In this document: positions 10,187 to 19,254 of the stretch, piece by piece
Layout: each line of letters starts with the position of its first letter
Numbering within the stretch: position 1 is the first letter of the stretch
Assembly: GCA_963695105.1 (NCBI GenBank)
Contig: CAVOGC010000005.1
Location: 1-64,000 of the forward strand
Source: Competibacter sp963695105
Lineage (GTDB): Bacteria; Pseudomonadota; Gammaproteobacteria; Competibacterales; Competibacteraceae
Reading direction: 5' to 3'
Length of the DNA: 64,000 nucleotides
The notes under the pieces: generated by a model
The model's input: only the letters and a program-made list of their open reading frames with translations
Told to the model about the DNA's origin: nothing
Databases searched by the model: none
Position numbers and translations under genes: made by a program

Positions 10187-10873
10187 TCAGCCATAACCGC
10201 GCGCGCGCAAGTTTTCAATGACCCGGCGGATATTGTCACGGGCAATCGGCTCGTAACGTCGCTGGAAAAATTCGGTAAAGAAAAAAGTCGGCCGGCTTTG
10301 CAGGGACCGCAGAAAGCGCAACTGGCCCGGATAATACGCCTCGTCGCCGATATCCGCGCATTCGGCCCGAATCCGGTGGCCGTCCCGCTCGAACGCCTCC
10401 CAAGGCAACCCGAAGCTGGAGAGATCGATATCGACGATAAAGCGCTCGTCCCGCCGGGCGGGCTGGTCGCGGTGGGTGGTGGCCATGATCAGATCGTCCA
10501 CCCGCTGGAGGAAGGCGGCATCCGCCGGTGTCTCCGACCATTGCCGGAACAGGTCGGCGCTGCGCCGTTCGTTATCGACCGCGCCCGACCGGTAAACCGC
10601 ATCGTGGAACCAGAGCGCCATTTCGACGGCGTCGGGATCGTCCATCAACGCCGCCGCCCGGTCGAATTCGCCCAGGCAGTGCCGAACATGATCCAGGGTA
10701 TGATAGTGGCGATGCGGCTCCTCGTAGAGCTTGACCAACCGCGCATGAACCGCTTCCGCCAGCGCGCGGTCGCCGCCCAGACACCGTTCCCACAAGGCCG
10801 CAAAACGGGCACGCTCCCGAATCAGGCCGTTGTCCGCCGGCGCGACGGCGTTATTGCTGGATCGCTCGAACAT
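10187..10873 (-). CDS. predicted HD-superfamily metal-dependent hydrolase
   Basis: A 228-residue protein. HYHTLDHVRHCL and LWFHDAVY supply the spaced His and HD residues of the HD superfamily, and IVDIDLSSFG probably gives the last Asp ligand. Members of this group are usually annotated only as predicted metal-dependent HD phosphohydrolases, and the substrate is unknown. It lies between nudC and the cyclase gene on the same strand with short gaps (27 bases after its start, 33 after its stop), so the three probably form one transcript. Confidence 0.78.
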   Translation of the reverse strand: MFERSSNNAVAPADNGLIRERARFAALWERCLGGDRALAEAVHARLVKLYEEPHRHYHTLDHVRHCLGEFDRAAALMDDPDAVEMALWFHDAVYRSGAVDNERRSADLFRQWSETPADAAFLQRVDDLIMATTHRDQPARRDERFIVDIDLSSFGLPWEAFERDGHRIRAECADIGDEAYYPGQLRFLRSLQSRPTFFFTEFFQRRYEPIARDNIRRVIENLRARGYG

Positions 10874-10900
10874 CGCTGGCCTCCAAGAGTGGCTTGCGCC

Positions 10901-11731
10901 CTATCCGGCGTGCGCCACAAAGTCCTCAATCAGGCGCCGCGCCATGCTCATCGGGCTGGGCAACCCCGGCAGATTCTTCGGCGCAAACCAGCGGGCGTCC
11001 AGGATTTCCCGCCCGTCGGCCCGCAATTCGCCTCCGGCATGGTCGGCGGTGAAGGCGATCATCAGGGAATGCGGAAACGGCCATGACTGGCTGGCGAAAT
11101 AGCGCAGGTTGCTGACCCGAATGCCCACCTCCTCCGCCACTTCCCGGTGGATGGCCTGCTCCAGCGTCTCGCCGGCTTCGACGAAGCCCGCCAGTACGCT
11201 GTATACCCCCGGCAGGAAGCGCGGCGCGCGAGCCAACAGGATCTCGCGCCCCCGGCTGACGCGCACCATCACCACCGGCGACAGCCGCGGATAAGCAGCC
11301 AGGCCACAGGCCGCGCAGGATCGGGCGCGCTCGTCGTCGCGCCGTTGGGTGGCCGCGCCGCAACGGCCACAGTATTGATGGGTGCGGTCCCATTCGATCA
11401 ACTGCAGGGCGTGACTGGCCACCCCCAGCAGCGCCTCGTCCAGCCGCGACCACAAACCGCGCAATCCTTCGAACGCCATCCCCGGCGGCGGTCGCACATC
11501 CGACACCTCGACGGCGTGGCAAGGCTGGCCGCGTAGCGTCCCCAGATACAGGCGACGCATGACCGGCCAGCCGGCGAACGGCCAGTCCGTTGCCGCCACC
11601 GGCAACTCGGCCTCAGCCCCGGCGGATCGCACCAGCAGTTCGCTGCCTCCGAACACAAACCACCAGCCGGCTTCTCTGGCGGCCGGCGCGCGAACCAGAC
11701 CGGGTTCGAAATCGTCGGGCAACACCAGCAT
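10901..11731 (-). CDS. nudC: NAD(+) diphosphatase / RNA decapping hydrolase NudC
   Basis: A 276-residue Nudix hydrolase that cleaves NAD(H) to NMN(H) and AMP and removes NAD caps from RNA. A zinc ribbon is formed by Cys121, Cys124, Cys139 and Cys142. The Nudix box spans about residues 182-204 (GFVEAGETLEQ then REVAEEVG). SQSWPFPHS after it is the diagnostic NudC motif separating it from other Nudix enzymes. The ATG at 11731 has GAGGAG 8 bases upstream; a longer in-frame reading lacks such support. It is the first gene of the nudC-HD hydrolase-cyclase group. Confidence 0.92.
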   Translation of the reverse strand: MLVLPDDFEPGLVRAPAAREAGWWFVFGGSELLVRSAGAEAELPVAATDWPFAGWPVMRRLYLGTLRGQPCHAVEVSDVRPPPGMAFEGLRGLWSRLDEALLGVASHALQLIEWDRTHQYCGRCGAATQRRDDERARSCAACGLAAYPRLSPVVMVRVSRGREILLARAPRFLPGVYSVLAGFVEAGETLEQAIHREVAEEVGIRVSNLRYFASQSWPFPHSLMIAFTADHAGGELRADGREILDARWFAPKNLPGLPSPMSMARRLIEDFVAHAG

Positions 11732-12056
11732 CGGCGGTTCTCCTCTGCAAACGATCTTCAAACGATCTTCCCGGCCAACGGAAACCGGCTGATCGCGGTT
11801 TCGCTTAAATGATACCGCACCGCGCCAACGCTTGCGGCGGGCTAATCGACAGTGGCCTGACAACCACCATGCCGCCGGCTAATAAATGGGCAATATAGCG
11901 CTCCGGTCTGACTGGTGGAACACCGTTTCGAACCACCCCGGCGCTGCGTGCCACCCCTCCTTATCCAAGGGGGACGTTCACTACCGATAGGGGAACGCTA
12001 TATAAAGGATGTTGTGGATCAGGTTTCATGAAGGCTACAGAGACTACTCAGGACAA
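11732..12056. other. intergenic region upstream of nudC
   Basis: About 325 bases without a credible gene, between the nudC start and the hyfI stop (both minus-strand genes). It must hold the nudC promoter and the end of the hyf operon. The main visible content is repeat copy B. No clear intrinsic terminator with a T-tract was found for the hyf operon. Confidence 0.6.
11894..12002. repeat. MITE-like dispersed repeat, copy B
   Basis: A 109 bp element homologous over its length to the copy at 4379-4491. The left terminal repeat is TATAGCGCTC and the right is GAACGCTATA (one mismatch to perfect inversion). The interior again carries TTTCGAACCACCCCGGCGCT and a C-run/G-run hairpin around TTATCC. 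There is no coding content. It sits downstream of the hyf-type operon stop. Confidence 0.7.
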
Positions 12057-12569
12057 TCATTGAGTCTGCAACAATGCCAGCAAGCCTTCGAGCAATTGCA
12101 GTGGAGTCGGCGGACAACCGGGAATGTGCAGATCGACCGGAATCACTTCGGCCACTCCGCCGACGCAGGCGTAGCCGCCGGCGAACACCCCGCCGTCCCG
12201 CCCGCAATCGCCCACCGCGACCACCCACTTCGGATCGGGCGTGGCGGCATAAGTGCGCTCCAGCGCCTCACGCATGTTGGCCGTCACCGGCCCGGTCACC
12301 AGCAACACATCGGCATGGCGCGGCGAAGCGACGAAGTGGAAACCGAAGCGCTCCAGATCATGGAAGGCGTTGTTCAGCGCATGGATCTCCAGCTCGCAAC
12401 CGTTGCAGGAGCCGGCGTCCACCTCGCGGATCGCCAGACTGCGACCCAAGCGTCGGCGGGCGGCCTGATCGACCTTCGCGCCCAATTCGGCCAGGGCTTG
12501 TTCGGAAGGCGCCGGGGCGGAAAGGGTCAGCGGCGACCGCCACCCATTTTGCAACAGCAGCTTGCGCAT
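12057..12569 (-). CDS. hyfI: hydrogenase-4-type small subunit (NuoB/HyfI/EhrS-like Fe-S protein)
   Basis: A 170-residue electron-transfer subunit carrying one [4Fe-4S] cluster equivalent to N2 of complex I. The ligands are visible: Cys55 and Cys58 in SCNGCELEIHAL, Cys122 in VGDCGRDGG and Cys152 in IPGCPP. The CxxC spacing is of hydrogenase rather than NuoB type. It is the last gene of the six-gene operon, 10 bases after the large subunit. It would receive or deliver electrons at the large-subunit interface on the cytoplasmic face of the membrane complex. Confidence 0.88.
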   Translation of the reverse strand: MRKLLLQNGWRSPLTLSAPAPSEQALAELGAKVDQAARRRLGRSLAIREVDAGSCNGCELEIHALNNAFHDLERFGFHFVASPRHADVLLVTGPVTANMREALERTYAATPDPKWVVAVGDCGRDGGVFAGGYACVGGVAEVIPVDLHIPGCPPTPLQLLEGLLALLQTQ

Positions 12570-12579
12570 GACGGGGCGC

Positions 12580-14112
12580 CTAAAGATCGTGGCCCGAATA
12601 CGAGCAGTTGAAAGATTTGTTGCATAAGGGAAAATCCGCCACGATATTGCCTTCGATGGCGGCTTCCAGCAGCGGCCACTGAAACCAGGAAGGATCGCGT
12701 GGATGACAGCGCGCCACCGTGCCGTCGGTGGCCAAGCGCAACCAGACCAGGATGTCGCCGCGAAAGCCCTCGACCAGCGCCATGCCCTCGACCAACCGGC
12801 CGGGAGGGTTTAGCTCCCCGCACACCGGACCCGGCGGCAACCACTCCAAAATCCGTTCGATCAGGTTCAGGCTTTCTTCCACCTCGCGGATGCGAATCCA
12901 CACCCGGGCGTTGACATCGCTTTCGCGCAGCACCGGCACCTCGAACTCAAGCTGGTCGTAGGGCGGATAACCCGGTGTGCGGCGGGCGTCGAAGGCACGG
13001 CCGGCGGCGCGGCCGATCACGCCGCCGCAACCGAACTGCTGGACCAGCGTCGGATTGAGCGTCCCGGTATTGGCGGTGCGGTCCTGCAGCGAGGCGGTGT
13101 TGTCGTATAACTCGACCAAGGGTGGAAACGCGCGGCGCATCTCGGCCAACAGGGCTCGCAAGATCGGCACGCCATCCGCCGGCAAATCGACGGCCACCCC
13201 TCCCGGAATTACACAATCCATCAGCAGACGATGACCGAAGCAGGCGGCGCTAGCGCGGAGCACCCGCTCGCGCAACACCGCGCAGTGCGCGTGCATCAGG
13301 GCGAAAGCGGCGTCGTTGCAGATCGCGCCGATGTCGCCGCAGTGATTGGCCAGCCGCTCCAGTTCGGCCATCAGCGCGCGCAACCCATGGGCGCGGGTGG
13401 GCGCGGCGGTCTCGGTCGCGGCCTCGACCGCGCGGGCGAACGCCAGCGCATAGGCTACCGTGCTGTCGCCCGACACTCGCCCGACCAGCCGCGCCGCCCG
13501 CTCCAGCGATGCGCCGTTCAGCAGGCTCTCGATACCTTTGTGAACATAGCCCAGCCGCTCTTCCAGCCGGACCACGGCCTCACCGTTGGCGGTAAAGCGA
13601 AAATGACCGGGTTCGATGATGCCGGCGTGAACCGGCCCCACCGGAATCTGGTGCAGGCTTTCGCCCTCCGCCGGCAAAAATGGATAGGGCGGCATCGCTT
13701 CGGCCGGCGCGGTCGTGGAACCCAAGGGATGGCGCAGCGGCCAGCGGCCGTGATCCAGCCAGGGGCGGGGATCGGGGCCGCCGGCCGGCTGCAAACCGAC
13801 CAAATCGGCGATAGCGCGTTCCAACCGTTGCGCCGGTGGATGCAAGCGCCCCACCGAGGGGAACTGTTCGTTTGGACAGGGCAGGCTGGCAACGCCCGGC
13901 GTGCCGGTCTCGAACTCATACGCCGCCAGATGCGCCACGCCGGGTTCGCCCCATAATCCAAGCAGGGTCCAGGCGCCGTTCGCCAGTCCGGCCAGCAGCA
14001 CGTTCCAGGTTTCGGCGGTCACCACGAAACGGGGCCAGGGCCGATGCCCGGTGACCGGCTGGCCGGCGCCCAACACGGCGAGCAAGGTGGGGTTGGCGTT
14101 CGTCGCTCTCAT
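12580..14112 (-). CDS. hyfG: hydrogenase-4-like large subunit (NuoCD-type fusion) lacking canonical Ni ligands
   Basis: A 510-residue fusion of a NuoC-like domain (about 1-130) and a NuoD/hydrogenase large-subunit domain beginning near VGPVHAGIIEPGHF. In [NiFe] enzymes the first ligand motif is RxCGxC; here residues 212-217 are RVSGDS, so both Cys are Ser. At the C-terminus the usual DPCxxC becomes NCSYSGHDL, keeping at most Cys503. The protein therefore should not assemble a normal [NiFe] centre, as reported for Ehr (energy-converting hydrogenase-related) complexes. The ATG at 14112, with GAGGG 7 bases upstream, lies 10 bases after the preceding stop. Confidence 0.85.
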   Translation of the reverse strand: MRATNANPTLLAVLGAGQPVTGHRPWPRFVVTAETWNVLLAGLANGAWTLLGLWGEPGVAHLAAYEFETGTPGVASLPCPNEQFPSVGRLHPPAQRLERAIADLVGLQPAGGPDPRPWLDHGRWPLRHPLGSTTAPAEAMPPYPFLPAEGESLHQIPVGPVHAGIIEPGHFRFTANGEAVVRLEERLGYVHKGIESLLNGASLERAARLVGRVSGDSTVAYALAFARAVEAATETAAPTRAHGLRALMAELERLANHCGDIGAICNDAAFALMHAHCAVLRERVLRASAACFGHRLLMDCVIPGGVAVDLPADGVPILRALLAEMRRAFPPLVELYDNTASLQDRTANTGTLNPTLVQQFGCGGVIGRAAGRAFDARRTPGYPPYDQLEFEVPVLRESDVNARVWIRIREVEESLNLIERILEWLPPGPVCGELNPPGRLVEGMALVEGFRGDILVWLRLATDGTVARCHPRDPSWFQWPLLEAAIEGNIVADFPLCNKSFNCSYSGHDL

Positions 14113-14122
14113 CGTATCGCCC

Positions 14123-15580
14123 TCAACCCAGCAGGATCGCCACATGGCGGAACCAGGCCACCAGCGGTTCGGGCAGCCAGAACCCGGCGACCAGCACCAG
14201 CAGCAGATGCACCGTCATCGGCAGGGTGCTGGCCCGCACCGGCACGAAAGCAGCGCTGTCCGGCTGGCCGAACGCCACGCCGTGCAACCGCCACAGCAGG
14301 GTGCCGAACGCCAGCAGCAACCCCACCACCAGCGGCAGCGCCAGCAGCGGCTGGCGGGCGAAGGTGGAACTCACCACCAGGAACTCGCTCATAAACACCC
14401 CGAACGGCGGCATCCCGGCGATGGCGATCACGCCCGCCACCAGTCCCCAGCCGAGAGTCGGATGGGTGACGGTCAGGCCGCGAATGGTGGAGATTCGCTG
14501 GGTGCCCTTGACTTGGGAAATATGGCCCACGGTGAAGAAAATCGCCGATTTGGTCAGGCTGTGCAGGGTCATGTGCAGCAGCCCGGCGAAGTTGGCCAGC
14601 GGTCCACCCATGCCGAAAGCGAAGGTGATGATGCCCATGTGTTCGATGGAGGAATAGGCGAACAATCGTTTGATATCCCCCCGGCGGTAGAGCATCAAGC
14701 CGGCGAATAGCAGGGACAGCAGCCCCAGAATGACCATCAGCGGCCCCGGCGCCAGCGCGGACGGATTGGCGCTCATCAGCATCTTGAAGCGCAGCACCGC
14801 ATACAGCGCCACGTTCAGCAGTAAACCGGACAGCACCGCCGAGATCGGCGTGGGGCCTTCGGCGTGCGCGTCCGGCAGCCAGGCGTGCAACGGCACCAGA
14901 CCGGCCTTGGTGCCGTAGCCAAGCAGCAGGAACACAAATGCCAGGTTGAGCAGCGCCGGATCGAAAGCATCGGCGCGGGCGAGCAGCCGGTCCCAGGCCA
15001 TGGCCGGCAGCCCCTGCCCGATCACCGGCTGCGCCGCCAGATACACCAAAATGGTGCCGAACAACGCCAGGGCGATACCGAGGCTGCCCAGGATGAAATA
15101 TTTCCAGGCGGCTTCCAGCGCGGCGTGGGTCCGGTAGAGACCGACCATCAGCACCGTGACCAGCGTCGCCAGCTCGATCGCCACCCACAGCAGCCCGATG
15201 TTGTTGGCGAGCAACGCCAGGTTCATGGCGAAAAGCAGCGCCTGATACATGGCGTGATAGAAGCGCAGATACGCCGGGGTCAGCCGGCCGGTTTCCAGTT
15301 CGTGGGCGATGTAGCCGGCGCTGAACACGCTGGTGGTGAAGCTGACCCAGTTGTTCAGCGCGATCAGGTAGATGTTGAAGTCGTCCACCCGCAGGTAGAG
15401 ATTGGCCTCGGGTCGCGCCTGAAACAGGACGGCGGCGGCCAGCAGGCACAGCAGCGCCGCGCCGACGTTCAGCCTGGCGCCAAGCCGGTAGCCGGACACC
15501 AGCACCAGCAGCAGCGCCGCGCCAGCCGGAACGCCCAGCAGCACGGCCATCGCCACGAGACCAAGACCCGCGCCGCTCAT
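14123..15580 (-). CDS. hyfF: hydrogenase-4-type antiporter-like subunit F (NuoN/M-like)
   Basis: A 485-residue polytopic membrane protein of the Mrp-antiporter/NuoLMN superfamily. GYGTKAGLVPLHAWLPDAHAEG holds the conserved Lys/His of the proton channel, and RLFAYSSIEHMG is the usual second signature. It forms part of the proton- or sodium-translocating arm. Its ATG overlaps the hyfE stop as ATGA, and the large-subunit gene follows 10 bases after its stop. It corresponds in order to ehrD. Confidence 0.88.
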   Translation of the reverse strand: MSGAGLGLVAMAVLLGVPAGAALLLVLVSGYRLGARLNVGAALLCLLAAAVLFQARPEANLYLRVDDFNIYLIALNNWVSFTTSVFSAGYIAHELETGRLTPAYLRFYHAMYQALLFAMNLALLANNIGLLWVAIELATLVTVLMVGLYRTHAALEAAWKYFILGSLGIALALFGTILVYLAAQPVIGQGLPAMAWDRLLARADAFDPALLNLAFVFLLLGYGTKAGLVPLHAWLPDAHAEGPTPISAVLSGLLLNVALYAVLRFKMLMSANPSALAPGPLMVILGLLSLLFAGLMLYRRGDIKRLFAYSSIEHMGIITFAFGMGGPLANFAGLLHMTLHSLTKSAIFFTVGHISQVKGTQRISTIRGLTVTHPTLGWGLVAGVIAIAGMPPFGVFMSEFLVVSSTFARQPLLALPLVVGLLLAFGTLLWRLHGVAFGQPDSAAFVPVRASTLPMTVHLLLVLVAGFWLPEPLVAWFRHVAILLG

Positions 15581-16245
15581 CGCCGCCGCTCCTCCCGAAA
15601 GGTATCCATCGCCTGCATGTCCACGCTATCGAAGCGCTCCCGGATGCGGAACAGAAAAATGCCGATCACGATCAGCGCGATCAGCACCGAGAACGCAACG
15701 CTGATTTCCACTGCCAGCGGCATGCCGCGCGCCCCGGCGGCGGCCAGCACCAGCCCGTTCTCCAGCGACATGAAGCCGATCACCAGGCTGACCGCGTTGT
15801 GGCGGGTGACCATCAGCAGCAACCCCAGCAATACCACCGCCAGAGCGAAGGCCAGGTCTTCGCGCGCCAGCGCGTCGGCGGTGGCCGTCACCGGCAGCAT
15901 CACCAGAATCGCCAGCGCCACCAGCGCGGTGCCGGCCAGCATGTCCCGGCCCACGCCCCCCACCGCCTCCAGGGTGCGATGGATGCCGAGCCGCCGGACG
16001 ATTCGGTGGAGCGCGACCGGAATGACGATCGCCTTGAACACCAGCGCGATTCCCGCCGTGATGTACAGGTGATGCGCGCCCTGAACGGCGGCCTGCCAGC
16101 CGACCGCCAGCGCCAGCACCAGCGAGTGCAGGGCGAAGACGCTGATCAGGGCGTACAGACGATCCTGATACAGCAGCAAAAAGCTCGCCAGCACCATGCC
16201 GCCCGCCAGGAAATGGGCGATGTCGAAAGCCAGACCGTGCATCAC
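15577..16245 (-). CDS. hyfE: hydrogenase-4-type membrane subunit E (NuoK-like)
   Basis: A 222-residue membrane protein with about six hydrophobic helices, related to HyfE with a NuoK-like C-terminal half around SLVIGFMSLENGLVLAAAG, where the buried Glu is expected to take part in ion movement. It overlaps its upstream and downstream neighbours by four bases each. It corresponds to ehrC in the six-gene Ehr order. Confidence 0.85.
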   Translation of the reverse strand: MMHGLAFDIAHFLAGGMVLASFLLLYQDRLYALISVFALHSLVLALAVGWQAAVQGAHHLYITAGIALVFKAIVIPVALHRIVRRLGIHRTLEAVGGVGRDMLAGTALVALAILVMLPVTATADALAREDLAFALAVVLLGLLLMVTRHNAVSLVIGFMSLENGLVLAAAGARGMPLAVEISVAFSVLIALIVIGIFLFRIRERFDSVDMQAMDTFREERRR

Positions 16246-17198
16246 AGGCTCCGGGACACGAACAGCAACAGGGTGCCGAGCAAACCCAGCATCAGCGCCG
16301 CCCCCAGAAATTCGCCGACGCGGAACACTCGCATCTTGGCGATGCTGGTTTCGAACAGCGCCAACAGCAGGCCGCCCGTCGCCAGCTTGGCCAGATACGC
16401 GACCACGCCCACCAGGTAATCCACGGGACCCGCGCCGGCGGTCGCCATGCCCCAGGGCGCGAAGATGCAGGCCGTCAGCGACAGATAGAGCAGCAATTTC
16501 AAAGAAGCGGCCAGTTCGATCAGCGCCAGATGGCGACCGGAGTATTCCAGCACCATTGCCTCATGCACCATGGTCAGTTCCAGGTGGGTGGCCGGATTGT
16601 CCACCGGAATCCGGGCGTTTTCGGCGATCGCCACCATGATCAACGCCAGCAGCGCCAGCGCCAGCGACACCCGCAGGCCGACATCGGCATTCAGCATGAA
16701 ACGGGCGACCGCCGACAGTTCGGTGGTGCCGGCCAGCAGCGACAGGGTGAATACCATCATCAGCATGGCCGGTTCGGCCAGCGAGGCGATCATCATCTCC
16801 CTGCTGGCGCCGATGCCGCCGAAGCTGGTGCCGACGTCGAGCCCGGCCAACGCCAGAAAAAAGCGGGCGGTGCCGAGCAGCGCGACGATGGCGATCAAAT
16901 CGGCCGTCCAACTGAACGGCAGGCCGCTGGCGAAAGTCGGCGCCAGCGACGCCGCCACCCAGATCGCGGCGAAGATCAGATAGGGCGCGACTCGAAACAG
17001 CCAGGAGGCGGAGTCGGCCAGCACGACCTCCTTGCGCAACAGCTTGAGCAGATCGCGGTAGGGTTGCAGCGGGGTCGGGCCACGCCGGCGCAGCAACCGC
17101 GCCTTGAGCGTGCGGACAAAACCGGTGAGCAGCGGGGCCAACAGCAGCGTCAGCAGCATTTGGCAACCCTGCACCAGATAGTCGGCGGTCAGCGCCAT
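16242..17198 (-). CDS. hyfC: hydrogenase-4-type membrane subunit C (NuoH-like)
   Basis: A 318-residue NuoH/HyfC-type protein that anchors the electron-transfer module to the membrane arm. Typical sequences are RRGPTPLQPYRDLLKLLRKE near the N-terminus, SREMMIASLAEPAM, and ENARIPVDNPATHLELTMVHE. The ATG at 17198 overlaps the end of hyfB by 10 bases. A longer in-frame reading extends into hyfB but is out of frame with it and is rejected. It corresponds to ehrB. Confidence 0.87.
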   Translation of the reverse strand: MALTADYLVQGCQMLLTLLLAPLLTGFVRTLKARLLRRRGPTPLQPYRDLLKLLRKEVVLADSASWLFRVAPYLIFAAIWVAASLAPTFASGLPFSWTADLIAIVALLGTARFFLALAGLDVGTSFGGIGASREMMIASLAEPAMLMMVFTLSLLAGTTELSAVARFMLNADVGLRVSLALALLALIMVAIAENARIPVDNPATHLELTMVHEAMVLEYSGRHLALIELAASLKLLLYLSLTACIFAPWGMATAGAGPVDYLVGVVAYLAKLATGGLLLALFETSIAKMRVFRVGEFLGAALMLGLLGTLLLFVSRSL

Positions 17199-19201
17199 AG
17201 CACCATCCCCAGCAATAGCAGGATCAGCGCGCCGAATACCAGGCTCAGGTAACGGCGGATGGTGAGGTATTGAAAGGCGTTGAAACGGCTGGAGAGCGCC
17301 ACCACGGCCGCGACGATCGGGGCATAACCACGCTCCCAGACCGGGTCGCGCAGTTCGACCTCCAGCCGCGCCGGCCGCGAGTCGCCGGGCGGCGGCATGA
17401 ACACCCGTTCCCGCGCCTGGAACACCACGCTGCCGAACACCCGGCGGATCGGTTGGGCGAAGCTGCCGGCGGTATACTGGGTCGCGGGGCTGGCTTCGGG
17501 AAAGCCGCAATCCCAGGCCGGGCCGCGTCGCGCCGTGGCGGAGGCGAAGCGATGGATCAGGAGGGCGGCGACGGTCCCGGAAAACGCCATGAACAGCAAC
17601 ACCAGCAAGCCGTTGTAGGTGCTTTTGACATCCACCACCGGCACCAGCGTCAACCAGGGTTGGCTGCTCTGCGCCGTCAGTCGAGTGCTGCCATTGAGCA
17701 TGCCCACCACTGGGGACAGACCGTCCACCACCAGTCCGGGCAGGATGCCGGCCAGCAGGCAGAGCGTCGCCAGGGTGAACAGCGCGGTCAGCGAAAAGCG
17801 GTCGGTCTCCCGAGCCCCGGTGGCGGCCGGCGAACGGGGCCGGCCCAGGAAGGTGATGCCGAAGGCTTTGACGAAGCAGGTGGCGGCCAGCGCGGCGGAC
17901 AGGGCCAGCAACGCGCCGACCGCCGGCACCAGGAACTTGAGCGGCCATTGCGGCAGTTCCGGGCTGGCCAGGATAGCCTGGAAAGTCAGCCATTCGGAGA
18001 CGAAACCGTTCAGCGGCGGCAGCGCCGAAATCGCCGCCGCGCCGATCAGAAACGCCAGCGCCGTCCACGGCATCGGGTGGATCAGCCCGCCCAACCGCTC
18101 CATGTCACGCTCCCCGGTGGCGGTCAACACCGCGCCGGCGCCGAGAAACAGCAGGCTTTTGAACAGCGAATGGTTAAAGATGTGAAACAGCGCGGCGGTC
18201 AGCGCCAGCGCGGCGTTCGCGTACATATGATTCGTCTGAAACGCCAGAGCCAGCCCCAGACCGATGAAGATGATGCCGATGTTCTCCACCGTGTGATAGG
18301 CGAGCAGCCGCTTTAGATCGTGCTGCATCAGTGCGTACAGCACGCCCAGCACGGCGGTGATTCCGCCCAGCGCCAGCACCAAGCCGCCCCACCACCAGGC
18401 CGGCTCGCCCAGCAAATCGAAGGCGATGCGGATGAAACCGTACACCGCCACCTTGGTCATCACCCCGCTCATCAATGCCGACACATGGCTGGGTGCGGCC
18501 GGATGCGCCAGTGGCAACCAAACGTGCAGCGGTACCAGGCCGGCCTTGGAACCGGCCCCCGCCAGCACCAGCGCCAGCACCAGCGCCGCCGCGCCCGGCG
18601 TGGCCTGAGCGGCGCGGATGGTGGCGAAATCGTAACCGCCGTCGGGACCGGCCAGCAGCCCGAAGGCCAGCAGCAGCGCCAGGGTACCGAAACAGGCCAT
18701 GACCAGATACAGATAACCGGCGCGGGCGTTGGCCGGTTCCCGATGGTGGGCCATGACCAGCGCCCAGGAACTCAGCGACATGAATTCCCAAACGAACAGG
18801 AAAGTAAAGGCGTCGTCGGCCAGCAGCACCAGGTTCATACCGGCCAGAAAGGCCGGGTAAAACGGCAACACCCGTTCGGGCGCCTGCTCGTGCTGGCCGT
18901 AGCCCAGGGCGAACAGGCTGGCCACCGCACCGCCAAGATTGACCACGATCAGGAAAAAGGCCGACAGCGCGTCCAAACGGAAATGCGCGCCCAGCCAGGG
19001 CAATCCCAGCGGCAGCGTCAGGGTGGCCGGTATTCGGCCGCCCAGTAGATGTGCCAGCCCCAGCCCCAGCAGGATGATGCAAATGGCTAGACTGACCCCA
19101 TAGACCTGACGGGTGCAGCCCGCTCGGCGCGATGTGGTGATCGCATGGAGACCGACAGCGAGCAGGGCCATGGTCAAGCCCAATAACAGCGACAACGGCA
19201 T
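17189..19201 (-). CDS. hyfB: hydrogenase-4-type antiporter-like subunit B (NuoL-like)
   Basis: A 670-residue polytopic protein of the NuoL/Mrp family and the first gene of the operon. AGSKAGLVPLHVWLPLAHPA gives the channel Lys and His, followed by SGVMTKVAVYGFIR and LLAYHTVENIG. The C-terminal extension with CGFPEASPATQYTAGSFAQP is characteristic of HyfB-type subunits. The ATG at 19201 is preferred: AAGGAG lies 14 bases upstream, whereas a GTG at 19216 would touch it. It corresponds to ehrA. No hyfA, hyfD, hyfH or hyp maturation gene lies near. Confidence 0.88.
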   Translation of the reverse strand: MPLSLLLGLTMALLAVGLHAITTSRRAGCTRQVYGVSLAICIILLGLGLAHLLGGRIPATLTLPLGLPWLGAHFRLDALSAFFLIVVNLGGAVASLFALGYGQHEQAPERVLPFYPAFLAGMNLVLLADDAFTFLFVWEFMSLSSWALVMAHHREPANARAGYLYLVMACFGTLALLLAFGLLAGPDGGYDFATIRAAQATPGAAALVLALVLAGAGSKAGLVPLHVWLPLAHPAAPSHVSALMSGVMTKVAVYGFIRIAFDLLGEPAWWWGGLVLALGGITAVLGVLYALMQHDLKRLLAYHTVENIGIIFIGLGLALAFQTNHMYANAALALTAALFHIFNHSLFKSLLFLGAGAVLTATGERDMERLGGLIHPMPWTALAFLIGAAAISALPPLNGFVSEWLTFQAILASPELPQWPLKFLVPAVGALLALSAALAATCFVKAFGITFLGRPRSPAATGARETDRFSLTALFTLATLCLLAGILPGLVVDGLSPVVGMLNGSTRLTAQSSQPWLTLVPVVDVKSTYNGLLVLLFMAFSGTVAALLIHRFASATARRGPAWDCGFPEASPATQYTAGSFAQPIRRVFGSVVFQARERVFMPPPGDSRPARLEVELRDPVWERGYAPIVAAVVALSSRFNAFQYLTIRRYLSLVFGALILLLLGMVLWR

Positions 19202-19254
19202 GGTGACGAATTCCACTCCTTCCGACCCACATCACTACGGACTGCTTGGGCGAC

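Noticed and set aside
9545..11086. 513-codon plus-strand frame
   Set aside because: It spans three well-supported minus-strand genes (cyclase, HD hydrolase, nudC) antisense to them.
16242..18068. long frame extending hyfC into hyfB
   Set aside because: Only the part from 17198 resembles NuoH; the rest is an out-of-frame reading of hyfB.
12057..19201. a genuine H2-evolving hydrogenase-4 or formate hydrogenlyase
   Set aside because: The Ni ligand Cys pair of the first motif is Ser, the second is incomplete, and no formate dehydrogenase or hyp genes are adjacent.
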